A model generated the notes under the pieces. It did not search any database, was not told the origin of the DNA, and worked only from the letters and a program-made list of their open reading frames with translations. Made by a program: the position numbers and the translations under genes. Below, piece by piece: positions 25,729 to 35,371 of a stretch of DNA of 64,000 nucleotides; positions within the stretch are counted from its first letter, which is position 1; every line of letters begins with the position of its first letter. This DNA is from Pilaira anomala (Eukaryota > Mucoromycota > Mucoromycetes > Mucorales > Mucoraceae): positions 186,001-250,000 of the forward strand of contig JAIXMQ010000031.1 of assembly GCA_025716855.1 (NCBI GenBank). Direction: 5' to 3'.

Positions 25729-26322
25729 TTAAGAGAAGTAAGCATAGTAAATATAGGCAGCAAGTAAGAGCAAAGGAGCAATAATACGAAGAGGACTATA
25801 ACAAAAAAAAAAAAGAATCTCGGGATCAGTTCCATTATCTTTTTATCTCTTTCCCTGTTATTCCATGTTACTTACTTTCCCTTGGGTCCTTCACTAAGAA
25901 CTTCATCCTGTCTAACAACCTTAACGGGTTTGGACTAAGCAATAAAAAAAAGGTGAGTAAAATTTGTCGTGAAACTATAATGATATATTTGCCCTAAAAG
26001 AATACTTACAGCACTGTCAACATCACCAATATAGTATTGTTCGAGCATTGCACGAGCATCGTCAGAATGTCCAACATCATCAAAAGCAGTAGTAGCATCT
26101 TTAGCTCCTTCATCAATCAAAACTTCTTCTCCACCAGGGTGCTAAAGAATTAACAACGTGTAAGTTGATGACCAAAGTAAAACCCTAAAAAAAATAGATG
26201 TTTATACAAACCTCGTCACAGAAAGGGGTAATGTCATAAACCTTGCCTTCAATAACCATCCAGAGATCGGATCTGGTGTTGTGCTTGGCGATTTCTTCGT
26301 AACTGTAGAGCTTGACAGACAT
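25729..26322 (-). CDS. Cytochrome b5, tail-anchored
   Basis: Four exons join in frame: 26322-26212, 26141-26010, 25934-25876, 25795-25729 (122 aa). It carries electrons in the endoplasmic reticulum for fatty-acid desaturases, sterol enzymes and P450s. The haem-binding core begins [20 protein letters not shown]. The first haem ligand is in the HPGGEEVL motif at the start of exon 2, and the second is the His in DVGHSDDAR. The C-terminus has a short linker ([18 protein letters not shown]) and a hydrophobic anchor ([19 protein letters not shown]), giving a tail-anchored protein. Length is typical of microsomal cytochrome b5. Confidence 0.96.
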
Positions 26323-27168
26323 TTAGTGTAAGATTAGTTTTTTAATAAAAGAAAAAAAAAAGATAATAGAAAAGAAGAAAAGACAAATTTCTTTCGTCCT
26401 ACATGTTATTTTATACAGGGCAGAAACATGGTCGGAAAGACAAAATAAAAGATCAGCTTTTTCTTTTTTTCAAACAGAGCCATTGTTTCATTCAATTGAA
26501 CCAAAGAGAATCAGTTTGTTATAGAATAGATCAAAGAGATTGGTAGAAATACGCTATTCATATTTAGCTTCCTTTTTTTTTTTGAGTAAAAGTTGATTTT
26601 TCTAAAACAGTTTATTTACAAATAAAGAAGTAAAAACTACACTCCCAACAGCTTATCTACTTACTATGTATACAGGTAATTGACAAAACTATATTCTGTA
26701 CATCTATTCCGAAGTCAAAAGATCAGTCCGGCACTTCTTCAGCGTATTGAAATAGTTTAATTATGTGCTTCAGTTGTTGTACGTACTTTTCACGCCTGTA
26801 TATTTTTTTTAATCGGTGTAAATGACCTGTTAGAAGGGAGAAGCAAACAGTTAAAAATAAAATGTGCTTAAACATTTTCCTAAATGAATATCTTACAGGC
26901 TGCGCTTATCACCAGAATTCGCATTAGCCAACCGCTCATATGTTGGTTATCAAATATGTATTTGATTGAGAGTGATTCTTCAGTTTCCTGTACTTGAAAA
27001 CGTAAGTCCAAATTTACCAAACCATGCATTCAAACTACCGTCCATCTGTATTATGTTGCTCTTTCCAGCGTTAAATCGCCTAAATTTAACACCACCTCAT
27101 TTGAAGTGTTCTGACTATGTATATACTTTAGCATAAACGGGTATATCTGATCTCATTTAAGTAAATCA

Positions 27169-27199
<31 letters not shown>

Positions 27200-27438
27200 C
27201 ACCCTTTTTTTTATCTGAACAGCAATTAAACTTGTCTAATACATATGGCCAGTGATTTATGATATAAAAAGGTAGTTCATCATTGTCTAATAAATCTCAG
27301 TAACAAATACAGCCTACATGTGTTGGGTATGGAAGATATTCCGTCCGAACCCGTTAGTGGTAAGGTGGCCGTCAGCGAGCAAAACGAGTAGGTCAGCTCG
27401 TATCATATATATATATAGAATTAATACGGCTGTTGTAA
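26323..27438. other. Gene-poor stretch upstream of cytochrome b5
   Basis: The first few hundred bases left of 26323 rightward are the cytochrome b5 promoter region. Beyond that there is only AT-rich DNA with T runs. A short ATG-initiated ORF of 20 codons starts near 27331, but nothing supports it as a gene. Confidence 0.4.
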
Positions 27439-27978
27439 AGACTTATTAGCTTGGTCTACATCCGGGACAAAAGAATAGTGAAAGCAAGCTGTTTAAGAGT
27501 TGGTAATACTGCTGCCACTACCGCTGTAGAGGAGCAAACAGAGGCAGGTAAACTTTACTTGAATTATTTTCAAATTTTATTTTTCTTATATTTTAAACTG
27601 TAATTAGTAGACCGCTGCAAGCGTTGTAGTCAGACTAGCAATGAGAACGCAAGAAGTTGCCCTTGCCAGATGAATAAAAACTATGATCCTCACTATGCAG
27701 AAACTATATTTTTCAATTTTATCTGTGAAAATAGACAAGCAGTTGGGAAAAAAGCCGCAGAGACTATCCATAATCCTGTAAGACCATGTCCTGATTGTAC
27801 AAAAGGGGCTGATATGATCCTGAAACTCTTCACTCTTCTTGGCAGTCCACTCTATGTCCTGCTTAGGTATCCAAAAAAAAAATTATCAAGGCCAAAAAAA
27901 ATACGAAATTTTAGCGAACGTGAAGTAAATTTTACTTTATTCGTTCAATCGTGTTATATCGCTTATCAAGAAAAATAG
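27439..27978 (+). pseudogene. Cys-rich, zinc-knuckle-like ORF fragment, probably element-derived
   Basis: An open frame at 27439-27547 joins cleanly across a 60-nt GT-AG intron (27548-27607) to 27608-27978. The splice point lies at a codon-phase match, giving EEQTEA followed by VDRCKRCSQTSNENARSCPC. The CxxC...CxC pattern and a later CPDC resemble the small zinc-binding motif seen in proteins of some fungal mobile elements. No Met precedes the Cys motif in this frame, so the 5' part is missing or in another exon. The C-terminal part turns basic (KKKLSRPKKIRNF). I cannot name a family. It may be a relic or the tail of a larger unrecognised gene. Confidence 0.35.
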
Positions 27979-28110
27979 GAGTATGTAACACGTATAAAAG
28001 TGTTACAAAGAAACTATTAAACTAGTCACGTTAGTAAAAGAGTATAAAAAGGTTTACATACCCTGCAGTAACAAAACTCTCGTCTTTTTTCTTTTTTTTT
28101 TTTTATTGAA

Positions 28111-29017
28111 CTTTACCTTTCCATTTGAAGATATTACAAGTCTAACAAATCCTAAATATCGTTTCGTTCATTTAACTTTTATTGACTTATTAAAAGCGAA
28201 CACAGAAAACGGAACGAAGTTTTTTCTTTTCTAGTTTGGTGTTCTTTTTACTTTATAGTCACTTTACTTTTGTGCGGTGGAAACGAATATATCCTGAAAC
28301 GTTATTACAAAACATGCATCGAATGTTACAATATCTCGAAGCGTATAATAATGATAATATCAGAACTTATGACGAAGTTCAAGTTGATGCTACGTACGCA
28401 TGGATTAATAGTTTCTTATCATCAATTACCCAATGTCAAAATTTGAATAGAAAAAAAAAGAACAAGTTGTCTTTTTTGGTGTTTCGTTGCCTGCGTGATC
28501 ACTCTGTTCTCGGAAATGCTCTATCAGATTTAATTTTTACATCTTCAAATACGTGATAATCAAGAGGTAAAGGAAGGTATTTGGGTAAACTCAAAAAATA
28601 TCGGTAGATTAGCCTATGAGTTAAAGCCAGACGACTTTATTAATTTTCGAGACCCTAGCTTGTTCGAGGCAACAGATGGTAAAGCTAGAAGAAGAAAACA
28701 AAAAGATTGCATAAATGTATTATTAACTACCTCTTCACATAAAAGAGAACCTTGTTTACAATTTTGTGGTAAAAAAACAGACGAAGACTTCAAAAAAATA
28801 CAGATCTGTACTAGGACTTCAAATAACTTGGACCGACTTTCTAAGACTATACTGCTAAGCTTAGAAAATAATCAACTGGCATTCCTCATTAATGTTAATC
28901 CAACAACACAAGAACACAACACAAGAATAATTAAGAAATTCAAGATTATACCACAAAAATCACAACAATATCAATATTCAAAACTGTTTCAGACCCAGTA
29001 TGTCTGGATCAGTTAGA
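28111..29017 (+). pseudogene. Unrecognised ORF cluster, probably a decayed or multi-exon gene
   Basis: Three coding-like segments lie in tandem on the top strand. About 28110-28232 reads NFTFPFEDITSLTNPKYRFV. 28262-28556 reads HFTFVRWKRIYPETLLQN, ending in a stop. About 28557-29017 includes EGIWVNSKNIGRLAYELKPD and DPSLFEATDGKARRRKQKD and ends at TAG. Composition (mixed polar and hydrophobic, no long homopolymers) is unlike random AT-rich ORFs. The frames do not join through good splice sites, so decay is more likely than introns. No known domain is recognised. It lies just downstream of the Cys-rich fragment on the same strand and may belong to the same former element. Confidence 0.3.
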
Positions 29018-29478
29018 AAATATAAACTTTTTACACTTATTCCAATGTACCAATTGACCCGAGAAAGTATGTTGAAATTGGTATAGCTCGTTTAAGATCT
29101 CTAATACTTTAAGATCCAAAGGGAAACCGAGATGTTTTGAAAAAAGTCAAGCGGTAACTCTCAATATTTCCTACAACAGAAACCCAATTCATTTTTGTTT
29201 CTGCTTAAAAGCATTTAGCTCTTTAACTTCATTTTTTCCTTATTTTTATTATGTACCTGAAAACCTCTGAATACGGAAAAACTACTATCCATTGTACATA
29301 TTTATTTAAAAACTCCAATTTTCTCGCTCTACTACTTACTTGTCAAACAGGAATTGGTGCTAACATAAGTACATTACTCTTTTTATCAAACCACTTTTTC
29401 TTTAACCCAAAACAAACAAACAAACAAAAAAAGCTAGCGTCTACATACACTATTTTTGGAAGTGTATGCAAAATGTAG
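29018..29478. other. Intergenic, no gene seen
   Basis: About 460 bp between the ORF relics and the tRNA gene show only short stop-rich ORFs. The part nearest the tRNA would hold its terminator, which needs a T run on the bottom strand. An A run on the top strand at 29427-29432 is a candidate. Confidence 0.35.
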
Positions 29479-29551
29479 AGCCCAACGGGGGGGTCGAACC
29501 CCCAACCTTGAGATTAAGAGTCTCACGCTCTACCGATTGAGCTAGCTAGGC
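29479..29551 (-). tRNA. tRNA-Lys (anticodon CTT)
   Basis: The bottom strand folds into a complete cloverleaf without an intron. The acceptor stem pairs GCCTAGC with GTTGGGC (two G-T pairs). The D arm pairs GCTC with GAGC around AATCGGTA. The anticodon stem TGAGA/TCTCA holds the loop CTCTTAA, so the anticodon is CTT (Lys, codon AAG). The T arm is GGGGG TTCGACC CCCCC with a normal B box. The 3' CCA is not encoded, as expected in a eukaryote. A retrotransposon LTR begins 9 bp upstream of the mature 5' end, inside the expected transcription-start region. Confidence 0.96.
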
Positions 29552-29560
29552 ACATATTAG

Positions 29561-30017
29561 TATCAACCTAAGTTCCGTACAAATACCAGATGTTTCTTCA
29601 GATGCAACACGTGACCTTCACGTGACCTTCACGTTACTTTTTATATAAATAAAATAAAGATAAAATAGAAATACTTTAATTCTGACAATTAAAGATTTCT
29701 TTACAAGTTACAAGTATTTTAAGATAGAAGATAAAAGATAACATTTTATTGAATAGTAGATTGAGGGTATTTATACTTTCTTATTTTCTAATTATGCAAA
29801 CTACGTAAGAGATTATAAACTAATTTAGTTTATAACTTACGTCGTCTTGTAATACTTGTGATCATGTTTAGTTTTGTTTTCTTAAACGGTCTAGTCTTGG
29901 GCACCTTTGGTTTAAATCTTCTTTTTGGTCTTGTGATTTCCATTTCATCATGGTTGCGTTGTAAGCCGGGTTTACGAGTCGATATTACCGGACTTACTGG
30001 AATATCCTTGACATTAG
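29561..30017 (-). repeat. 3' LTR of the Ty3/gypsy element
   Basis: This 457-bp LTR is a direct repeat of 34915-35371 with one visible mismatch. In the element's own direction it begins at 30017. Its first 188 bp encode the last 61 residues of the polyprotein and the stop codon. Downstream are a TATA-like box (TATAAATA, complement of 29768-29775) and, near the outer end, tandem 11-bp units each containing CACGTG (29608-29613 and 29619-29624). Confidence 0.95.
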
Positions 30018-33000
30018 CCCCCCCTAGGCTCTGTGTTCGTCCCTGAACACTATTTGTAGACGGAGAGCCGATCAGATCAGAAAAATTTTTTGGATCATCC
30101 ATACGAGTATCATCTTCACCATCAATTAGTTTCTTTTGTTGTTCAACTATTTCATTAATTATCGAATCATTCATAATTTCATTGTCATTTAACAGAATAT
30201 CTTCTTCGATTGATATTTGAATAGGGCTTGGTAAGGGACTTGAGGTTGTTTTTTTATGAGTTGCAGGAATTTCCACAGGGTCGACATAATCAGTGACTTC
30301 ATTTTCAATAACAGGAGGTAAAATAATTTTTGGTTGTAGGACTTGAGTTCCAGTTTCTTTTTCAAATTCTCGCCATTCTTTTCTTGTCTCCGTAGGATTA
30401 AACCAAGGTTCTATAGGTTTTTCACCATTTGCAGCTTTCAGACGATCAACATGAACTAGGGACTTTAAAGGTTCTCCAGCAATAGTTTCCAATTTGTATG
30501 TTCCGAATTCAGGAAAAGATTGCACTACAATGTAAGGTCCTTTAAAAGTAGGTTCTAATCCGTAACGACCTTCATTCGTTAACATAACCATGTCACCAGA
30601 TTCAAACGAAATAGGTTTTATAGCAGCATCCCAACGAGTCTTATCTTTTTCAGCCATAGCTTTCATGCGGAATTCAGCTGCAGCACGGTGTTGTCCTAAT
30701 TCAGTTAATTCACGAGACGTAATGTCAGCAACAGTTCGTGGATCCTTGAACGTAGTAGAATCAATATATGGTCGCATGATATCACCAGGTAATCGAGGCT
30801 GTCTACCATAAGTAAGATAATATGGACTAAAACCTGTAGTAGCATGAATACGGATACGACATGCCCATAAAGCAGCATGTACAAAGTCATCCCATCGATG
30901 TATAGCACCGTTAGTAAACTTTCGTAACATTTGTTTAATAACACCATTAAACCTTTCGACTTTGGAATTTGTACGCGGATGGTAAGCACTTGTTAATTTA
31001 TGTTTGTTACCTACACGTTTTTGATAAGCTTTTAGCAAAAGACTACAAAAGTTACTACCACGATCAGTCACCAATTCAGAAAAACACCCAAAGTTCATCA
31101 CGATCTCTTCATATAAAAAATCAGCAACATTTTCAGCAGACGCCACAGACATAGCACGGGCAACACACCAATTCGTAGCATAATCGACACCTATTAGTAA
31201 CCAACGATTTCCTTTAGTTGAAGTAGGAAGGTCTAAAAAATCTAAATGCCAACGATCAAAAGCAGATGGGACCTTTAAAGGGTGCATGACATCCTTATGT
31301 GCTAGACCTTTTCGACTATTTAATTGACAGGCAGGACAGAGTTTCAACCATTCGATAATGTCTTGTTTAATCCCAGGCCACCAAAACCGAGCAAGCATAT
31401 AATAGAGCGTAGTTTTTATACCGGCATGACCAAGGGATTCATGATACTTGGTAAGTGTATCTGCACGTTCTTCAAAAGGTAGATATGGTACATTGTGAAT
31501 ATGATCATCATTTGGTAATTTAACATGTCTAAAAATGCGATTGGAAATAATACTGAAGTTATTTTGTTCTTTGGTTAACAAGTTGTTAATCTCATCAGAT
31601 TTTACCTTATCTCGTTTTAATAGCAGTAGAGGCCAATCAGCGCGTATTAAAGGAGGTAGTTTATCCCAAGCAGCATATAACATATCAGGTTCCATGGATT
31701 CTTCTTCAGGTGCCATTTCTTCTGAAGCATAATTCATTCGAGATAAAACATCTGCGATCTGATTCTCTTTACCAGCTTTGTACACAATAGTGGGGCCCAT
31801 AGCTTCAATTTCGTTAATCCATCTCACCAATCGACTAGGAGGATTCTCTTTGGTTCTAAAATATTGCAGTGGCATGTGATCAGAGTATACAGTATAACCA
31901 GCGGGGCAACCATCTACATAACAGCGCCATTTACGTAAAGCATGAAGAATTCCTAATAATTCTTTTTCTTGGGCAGGCATTCTAGATTCACTTAAAGTAA
32001 ACTTTTTGGATTCAAAGCAGATCGGATGCCAAGGTAAATTAGGATCATCATCTGGCTGATAAAGTACAGCACCACAACCACGGTCAGACGCATCAACTTC
32101 AATTTTAAAGGGTTTGTCCATATCCACAATTTTCAAAACAGGACTAGAGCTAAGTATTTTTTTTAATGTATCAAAGCTTTGTTGGCATTCTGGATTCCAG
32201 GTGATTGAACGTTTTTTGTGACCAGTACCACGGGTTAGATCAGTTAGAGGTGCCGCAATTGAAGCAAAATCCTTAATAAACCTTTTGTAAAACTGTGCAA
32301 ATCCAATAAATTGTCTGACTTCTTGAACATTAGTTAGTTTTGGCCAGTTTTGTAACACCTTCACCTTTTCCGGACTAGGTTTTACCCCAGAGCGTGAGAT
32401 ATGAAACCCAACAAAAGTTAATTCTTTTTTTCCAAAGTTACATTTCGGCAAGTTCACAATAAGTTTTTCTTTTTTTAACAATTCCAACACATGTCGAACG
32501 TGTTTCTTGTGTTGTTCTAAGTTATCACTCCAAATTAGAATATCGTCTAAATAAACTAAAGCAAACTTATCGAGACAATCAGCAAGGACGTTATTCATTA
32601 ACCTTTGGAAAGTTGGTGGTGCATTCGATAACCCAAAAGGTAATACCAGAAAAGCGAATTTTCCATATCGAGTGTTAAAGGCAGTTTTGTCTACATCTTC
32701 ATCAGCAATTCGTAGTTGGTGGTAACCAGATTTGAGATCTATACTAGTGAAATATTTCGCACCTGCTAGTCGTTCCAAACACTCATCGGGTCGGGGTATA
32801 CTCGAAGAATCTCTTACGGTAAGTTTATTCAGTGCTCTGTAATCAATACACATTCGTAATTTACCGGGTTCCTTTGATCCAGGATCAGGCTTTTTTCGTA
32901 CAAACAAGACTGGAGCGCCCCAAGGAGAGTTACTCGGCTTGATTAGTCCTAATTTCAATAGTTCGTTAATCTGCTTCTTTAGTTCATCTAATTCCAGTGG

Positions 33001-34857
33001 GGACATTTTAAACGGAGGTCTTGATATAGGTCTTGACTCGCCAGTGTTAATGATATGATGGATTCCACGATCAGGTGGTAATCCAGGTAATTCAGTTTTA
33101 AAAATATCATCAAATTCTTTAATCAGTTTATCCCAATAATCAGTATCATCACCTTCTTCACTTGTAGTAGCCAAACATTTTTCGATTACAGAGTCTTGAA
33201 TACAAAGTAGAAAACTATCCGCACCTTTCTTCATATATCTATCAGCTTGTTTATGGGATATTAAGTAACTAAGATCGGATATAGAAGTGAGTGACGAATG
33301 TTTTTTCTTTGTATAATGCAAATTTGGTTTTAACTCTATACTTCCCTTATTGATAATCCAGATGTCATTTGCCCAGTCAGGAGTAGGTTCCTCTTGTTTT
33401 AGCCAGGAGCGACCCAAGATGAGATCAAATTTTGTTGGAAATACATAGGCCAAGATAATAGTTTCGTATCCATTCATATTCACCTTCAAGTTGGTTTTGT
33501 ATTTGATTTCAGATATTTCACCACCTGCAGTTTCAACTTTTCGATTAAACACCGGAATCAGTTCTTCGTTATTTTTGATCACCTGGGGAGATACATAGTT
33601 TTCACTTGCACCGGAATCGATTAGCACTTGAATATTTTGATTACAATAAATACCATCATAAAGGGGAAGAGTAGTTGCCACAGCATTTAATTCACTTAAG
33701 TGATTAAATTCTTCATTTAAATTAGTGTTTGGGTAAACAACAGGTATTAATTCGGTAACATGAGGATGTTTGTCAGTGCTTGCAACGATATCCATATTAT
33801 TATTTTGAGGTTCTAAAATAGGGTAGTTTGAATTTTCAGTATGGTCTAAAGCATAAGGGTCAAAATCGATAATTTTATTATTTTTATTTTTATCAATATC
33901 ACCGACATCATCATTTTCCATATCAATTAAATTAACAGAATAACCACTTCGACGGTTTCTTGATTCATCCAGTTTTTTTATTTCATTAAGTCTGTCTTTA
34001 CAGAACCGCTTGATATGACCAATTTTTCCGCAGAAGAAACAACGACTAGAATTAGAAGGTTCACCACCACTATTACGTGATTTATTATAACCACCACCAC
34101 GATTATTATTATTCCTATAACCAGTGTTGAAGTTCTTATTGTACCTATTGTTACGCTGGCGATTGTCAATCCAATCAATTTCCATTGGGTCATTAACATA
34201 TTGTGCTGCTTGTTGTTGCTGTACCACAGGTGCACGAGTGGTAGGACGAAACATGACGTCTGAATGATGTGCACTGTCATAAGTGAGAGCAGATTTGGTT
34301 GCAGTTCGTAGTGTACCATCATAATATTGTCGCACATAAGCAGCAGTATTGACATCAGTGAGTCCACGCATAAACTTATCACATGCTTCTTCATCCGTCA
34401 TATTTTTAATAGCTAATTTACAATCCATGAATGCATTAATGTAACTATTTACATCACCGGTTTGTTTTAAATTCGCAATTCTATCTCTTGCAATTAGTTC
34501 AAAATTTTCAGGGCAAAAGAATTCTACCAGAGCTCTCTTTAGTTCTAACCATCCTAACGCCTCTTCACCTTCTTGAGGTTTTTCGACCGTACGATACCAT
34601 GTATCAGCCTTGTCCTTCAGTAATCCTACAGCATAAATTCCTAGTTCTTCATCGTTCATTCCTTGTATACGAGCATAGGTTTCTACAGCCGAAATCCATC
34701 CATCAATTTTTACCGCATCACGTACACCATAATAATATTCAGGTTCCTTAGCCTTAATGTTTTTGTTTTTATTTACTTCACGAATAAGCCGGGTTAAGTT
34801 GCTGACTAAGTCAGCCATATCATCATACGCAGCCAATTTTTCCTTTGATTCAGACAT
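29830..34857 (-). CDS. Gag-Pol polyprotein of the Ty3/gypsy element, single frame
   Basis: One frame encodes Gag and Pol without a frameshift (1675 aa from the Met at 34857, MSESKEKLAAYDDMADL). An upstream in-frame Met at 34920 lies in the LTR and would translate the primer-binding site, so it is not favoured. Order: capsid-like Gag with retrotrans-gag segment, CCHC knuckle from residue 273 (CFFCGKIGHIKRFC), aspartic protease with DSG at 414, and reverse transcriptase with YLDD at 769. RNase H begins around VDASDRGCGAVLYQ and is followed by a HHCC zinc-binding domain. The integrase catalytic triad is D1206, D1265, E1301 (spacing 58 and 35), followed by a GPY/F-like module (FKGPYIVVQSF). The C-terminal tail is long, acidic then strongly basic (RPKRRFKPK), with no chromodomain seen. 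The last 61 residues lie in the 3' LTR. Confidence 0.95.
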   Translation of the reverse strand: MSESKEKLAAYDDMADLVSNLTRLIREVNKNKNIKAKEPEYYYGVRDAVKIDGWISAVETYARIQGMNDEELGIYAVGLLKDKADTWYRTVEKPQEGEEALGWLELKRALVEFFCPENFELIARDRIANLKQTGDVNSYINAFMDCKLAIKNMTDEEACDKFMRGLTDVNTAAYVRQYYDGTLRTATKSALTYDSAHHSDVMFRPTTRAPVVQQQQAAQYVNDPMEIDWIDNRQRNNRYNKNFNTGYRNNNNRGGGYNKSRNSGGEPSNSSRCFFCGKIGHIKRFCKDRLNEIKKLDESRNRRSGYSVNLIDMENDDVGDIDKNKNNKIIDFDPYALDHTENSNYPILEPQNNNMDIVASTDKHPHVTELIPVVYPNTNLNEEFNHLSELNAVATTLPLYDGIYCNQNIQVLIDSGASENYVSPQVIKNNEELIPVFNRKVETAGGEISEIKYKTNLKVNMNGYETIILAYVFPTKFDLILGRSWLKQEEPTPDWANDIWIINKGSIELKPNLHYTKKKHSSLTSISDLSYLISHKQADRYMKKGADSFLLCIQDSVIEKCLATTSEEGDDTDYWDKLIKEFDDIFKTELPGLPPDRGIHHIINTGESRPISRPPFKMSPLELDELKKQINELLKLGLIKPSNSPWGAPVLFVRKKPDPGSKEPGKLRMCIDYRALNKLTVRDSSSIPRPDECLERLAGAKYFTSIDLKSGYHQLRIADEDVDKTAFNTRYGKFAFLVLPFGLSNAPPTFQRLMNNVLADCLDKFALVYLDDILIWSDNLEQHKKHVRHVLELLKKEKLIVNLPKCNFGKKELTFVGFHISRSGVKPSPEKVKVLQNWPKLTNVQEVRQFIGFAQFYKRFIKDFASIAAPLTDLTRGTGHKKRSITWNPECQQSFDTLKKILSSSPVLKIVDMDKPFKIEVDASDRGCGAVLYQPDDDPNLPWHPICFESKKFTLSESRMPAQEKELLGILHALRKWRCYVDGCPAGYTVYSDHMPLQYFRTKENPPSRLVRWINEIEAMGPTIVYKAGKENQIADVLSRMNYASEEMAPEEESMEPDMLYAAWDKLPPLIRADWPLLLLKRDKVKSDEINNLLTKEQNNFSIISNRIFRHVKLPNDDHIHNVPYLPFEERADTLTKYHESLGHAGIKTTLYYMLARFWWPGIKQDIIEWLKLCPACQLNSRKGLAHKDVMHPLKVPSAFDRWHLDFLDLPTSTKGNRWLLIGVDYATNWCVARAMSVASAENVADFLYEEIVMNFGCFSELVTDRGSNFCSLLLKAYQKRVGNKHKLTSAYHPRTNSKVERFNGVIKQMLRKFTNGAIHRWDDFVHAALWACRIRIHATTGFSPYYLTYGRQPRLPGDIMRPYIDSTTFKDPRTVADITSRELTELGQHRAAAEFRMKAMAEKDKTRWDAAIKPISFESGDMVMLTNEGRYGLEPTFKGPYIVVQSFPEFGTYKLETIAGEPLKSLVHVDRLKAANGEKPIEPWFNPTETRKEWREFEKETGTQVLQPKIILPPVIENEVTDYVDPVEIPATHKKTTSSPLPSPIQISIEEDILLNDNEIMNDSIINEIVEQQKKLIDGEDDTRMDDPKNFSDLIGSPSTNSVQGRTQSLGGANVKDIPVSPVISTRKPGLQRNHDEMEITRPKRRFKPKVPKTRPFKKTKLNMITSITRRRKL
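30018..30025 (-). other. Polypurine tract
   Basis: On the element's strand the sequence AGGGGGGG directly precedes the 3' LTR. It is the expected primer for plus-strand DNA synthesis. It lies inside the polyprotein frame, coding for part of SLGGAN. Confidence 0.8.
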
Positions 34858-34902
34858 AGCAATAATATAATTCTTGTTCCTTTTCTTGTTCTTTTTAACG
34901 CT

Positions 34903-34912
34903 GGTGCTACCA
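34903..34912 (-). other. Primer-binding site, initiator tRNA-Met type
   Basis: On the element's strand TGGTAGCACC starts 2 nt after the 5' LTR. It matches the complement of the 3' end of yeast initiator tRNA-Met (TGGTAGCGCC) in 9 of 10 positions, the usual primer of Ty elements. The host initiator tRNA is not in this window, so the exact match is untested. Confidence 0.75.
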
Positions 34913-34914
34913 AT

Positions 34915-35371
34915 TATCAACCTAAGTTCCTTACAAATACCAGATGTTTCTTCAGATGCAACACGTGACCTTCACGTGACCTTCACGTTACTTTTTATAT
35001 AAATAAAATAAAGATAAAATAGAAATACTTTAATTCTGACAATTAAAGATTTCTTTACAAGTTACAAGTATTTTAAGATAGAAGATAAAAGATAACATTT
35101 TATTGAATAGTAGATTGAGGGTATTTATACTTTCTTATTTTCTAATTATGCAAACTACGTAAGAGATTATAAACTAATTTAGTTTATAACTTACGTCGTC
35201 TTGTAATACTTGTGATCATGTTTAGTTTTGTTTTCTTAAACGGTCTAGTCTTGGGCACCTTTGGTTTAAATCTTCTTTTTGGTCTTGTGATTTCCATTTC
35301 ATCATGGTTGCGTTGTAAGCCGGGTTTACGAGTCGATATTACCGGACTTACTGGAATATCCTTGACATTAG
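34915..35371 (-). repeat. 5' LTR of the Ty3/gypsy element
   Basis: This 457-bp copy is identical by eye to the left LTR except for T at 34931 (G at 29577). It carries the element's promoter. It also holds an untranslated copy of the polyprotein tail sequence. Confidence 0.95.
35122..35129 (-). promoter_or_regulatory. Putative TATA box of the retrotransposon promoter
   Basis: The element's strand reads AAGTATAAATACCCTC here, with TATAAATA as the probable TATA box about 240 bp into the 5' LTR. The same box appears in the 3' LTR and, with a very similar context (GAGTATAAATATCCTC), in the neighbouring older LTR-like sequence. Confidence 0.6.

Larger units (their letters stand above)
29561..35371 (-). 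mobile_element. Ty3/gypsy-type LTR retrotransposon, apparently intact and young
   Basis: A 5811-bp element is oriented leftward. Two 457-bp LTRs (29561-30017 and 34915-35371) differ only at 29577/34931 by eye. The interior holds one uninterrupted gag-pol frame with zinc knuckle, protease, reverse transcriptase, RNase H and DD35E integrase. A primer-binding site for initiator tRNA-Met lies 2 bp inside the 5' LTR, and a polypurine tract abuts the 3' LTR. The order RT-RNaseH-integrase defines the Ty3/gypsy type. It stands just upstream of the tRNA-Lys gene and in the same direction. Target duplication: the pentamer ATTAG precedes the left LTR (29556-29560) and ends the right repeat (35367-35371), but it is also present at the inner edge of the left LTR, so the boundary is ambiguous. 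Confidence 0.95.

Noticed and set aside
34857..34920. Upstream Met of the gag-pol frame at 34920
   Set aside because: It lies in the LTR and would translate the primer-binding site; the Met at 34857 begins a normal Gag-like N-terminus.
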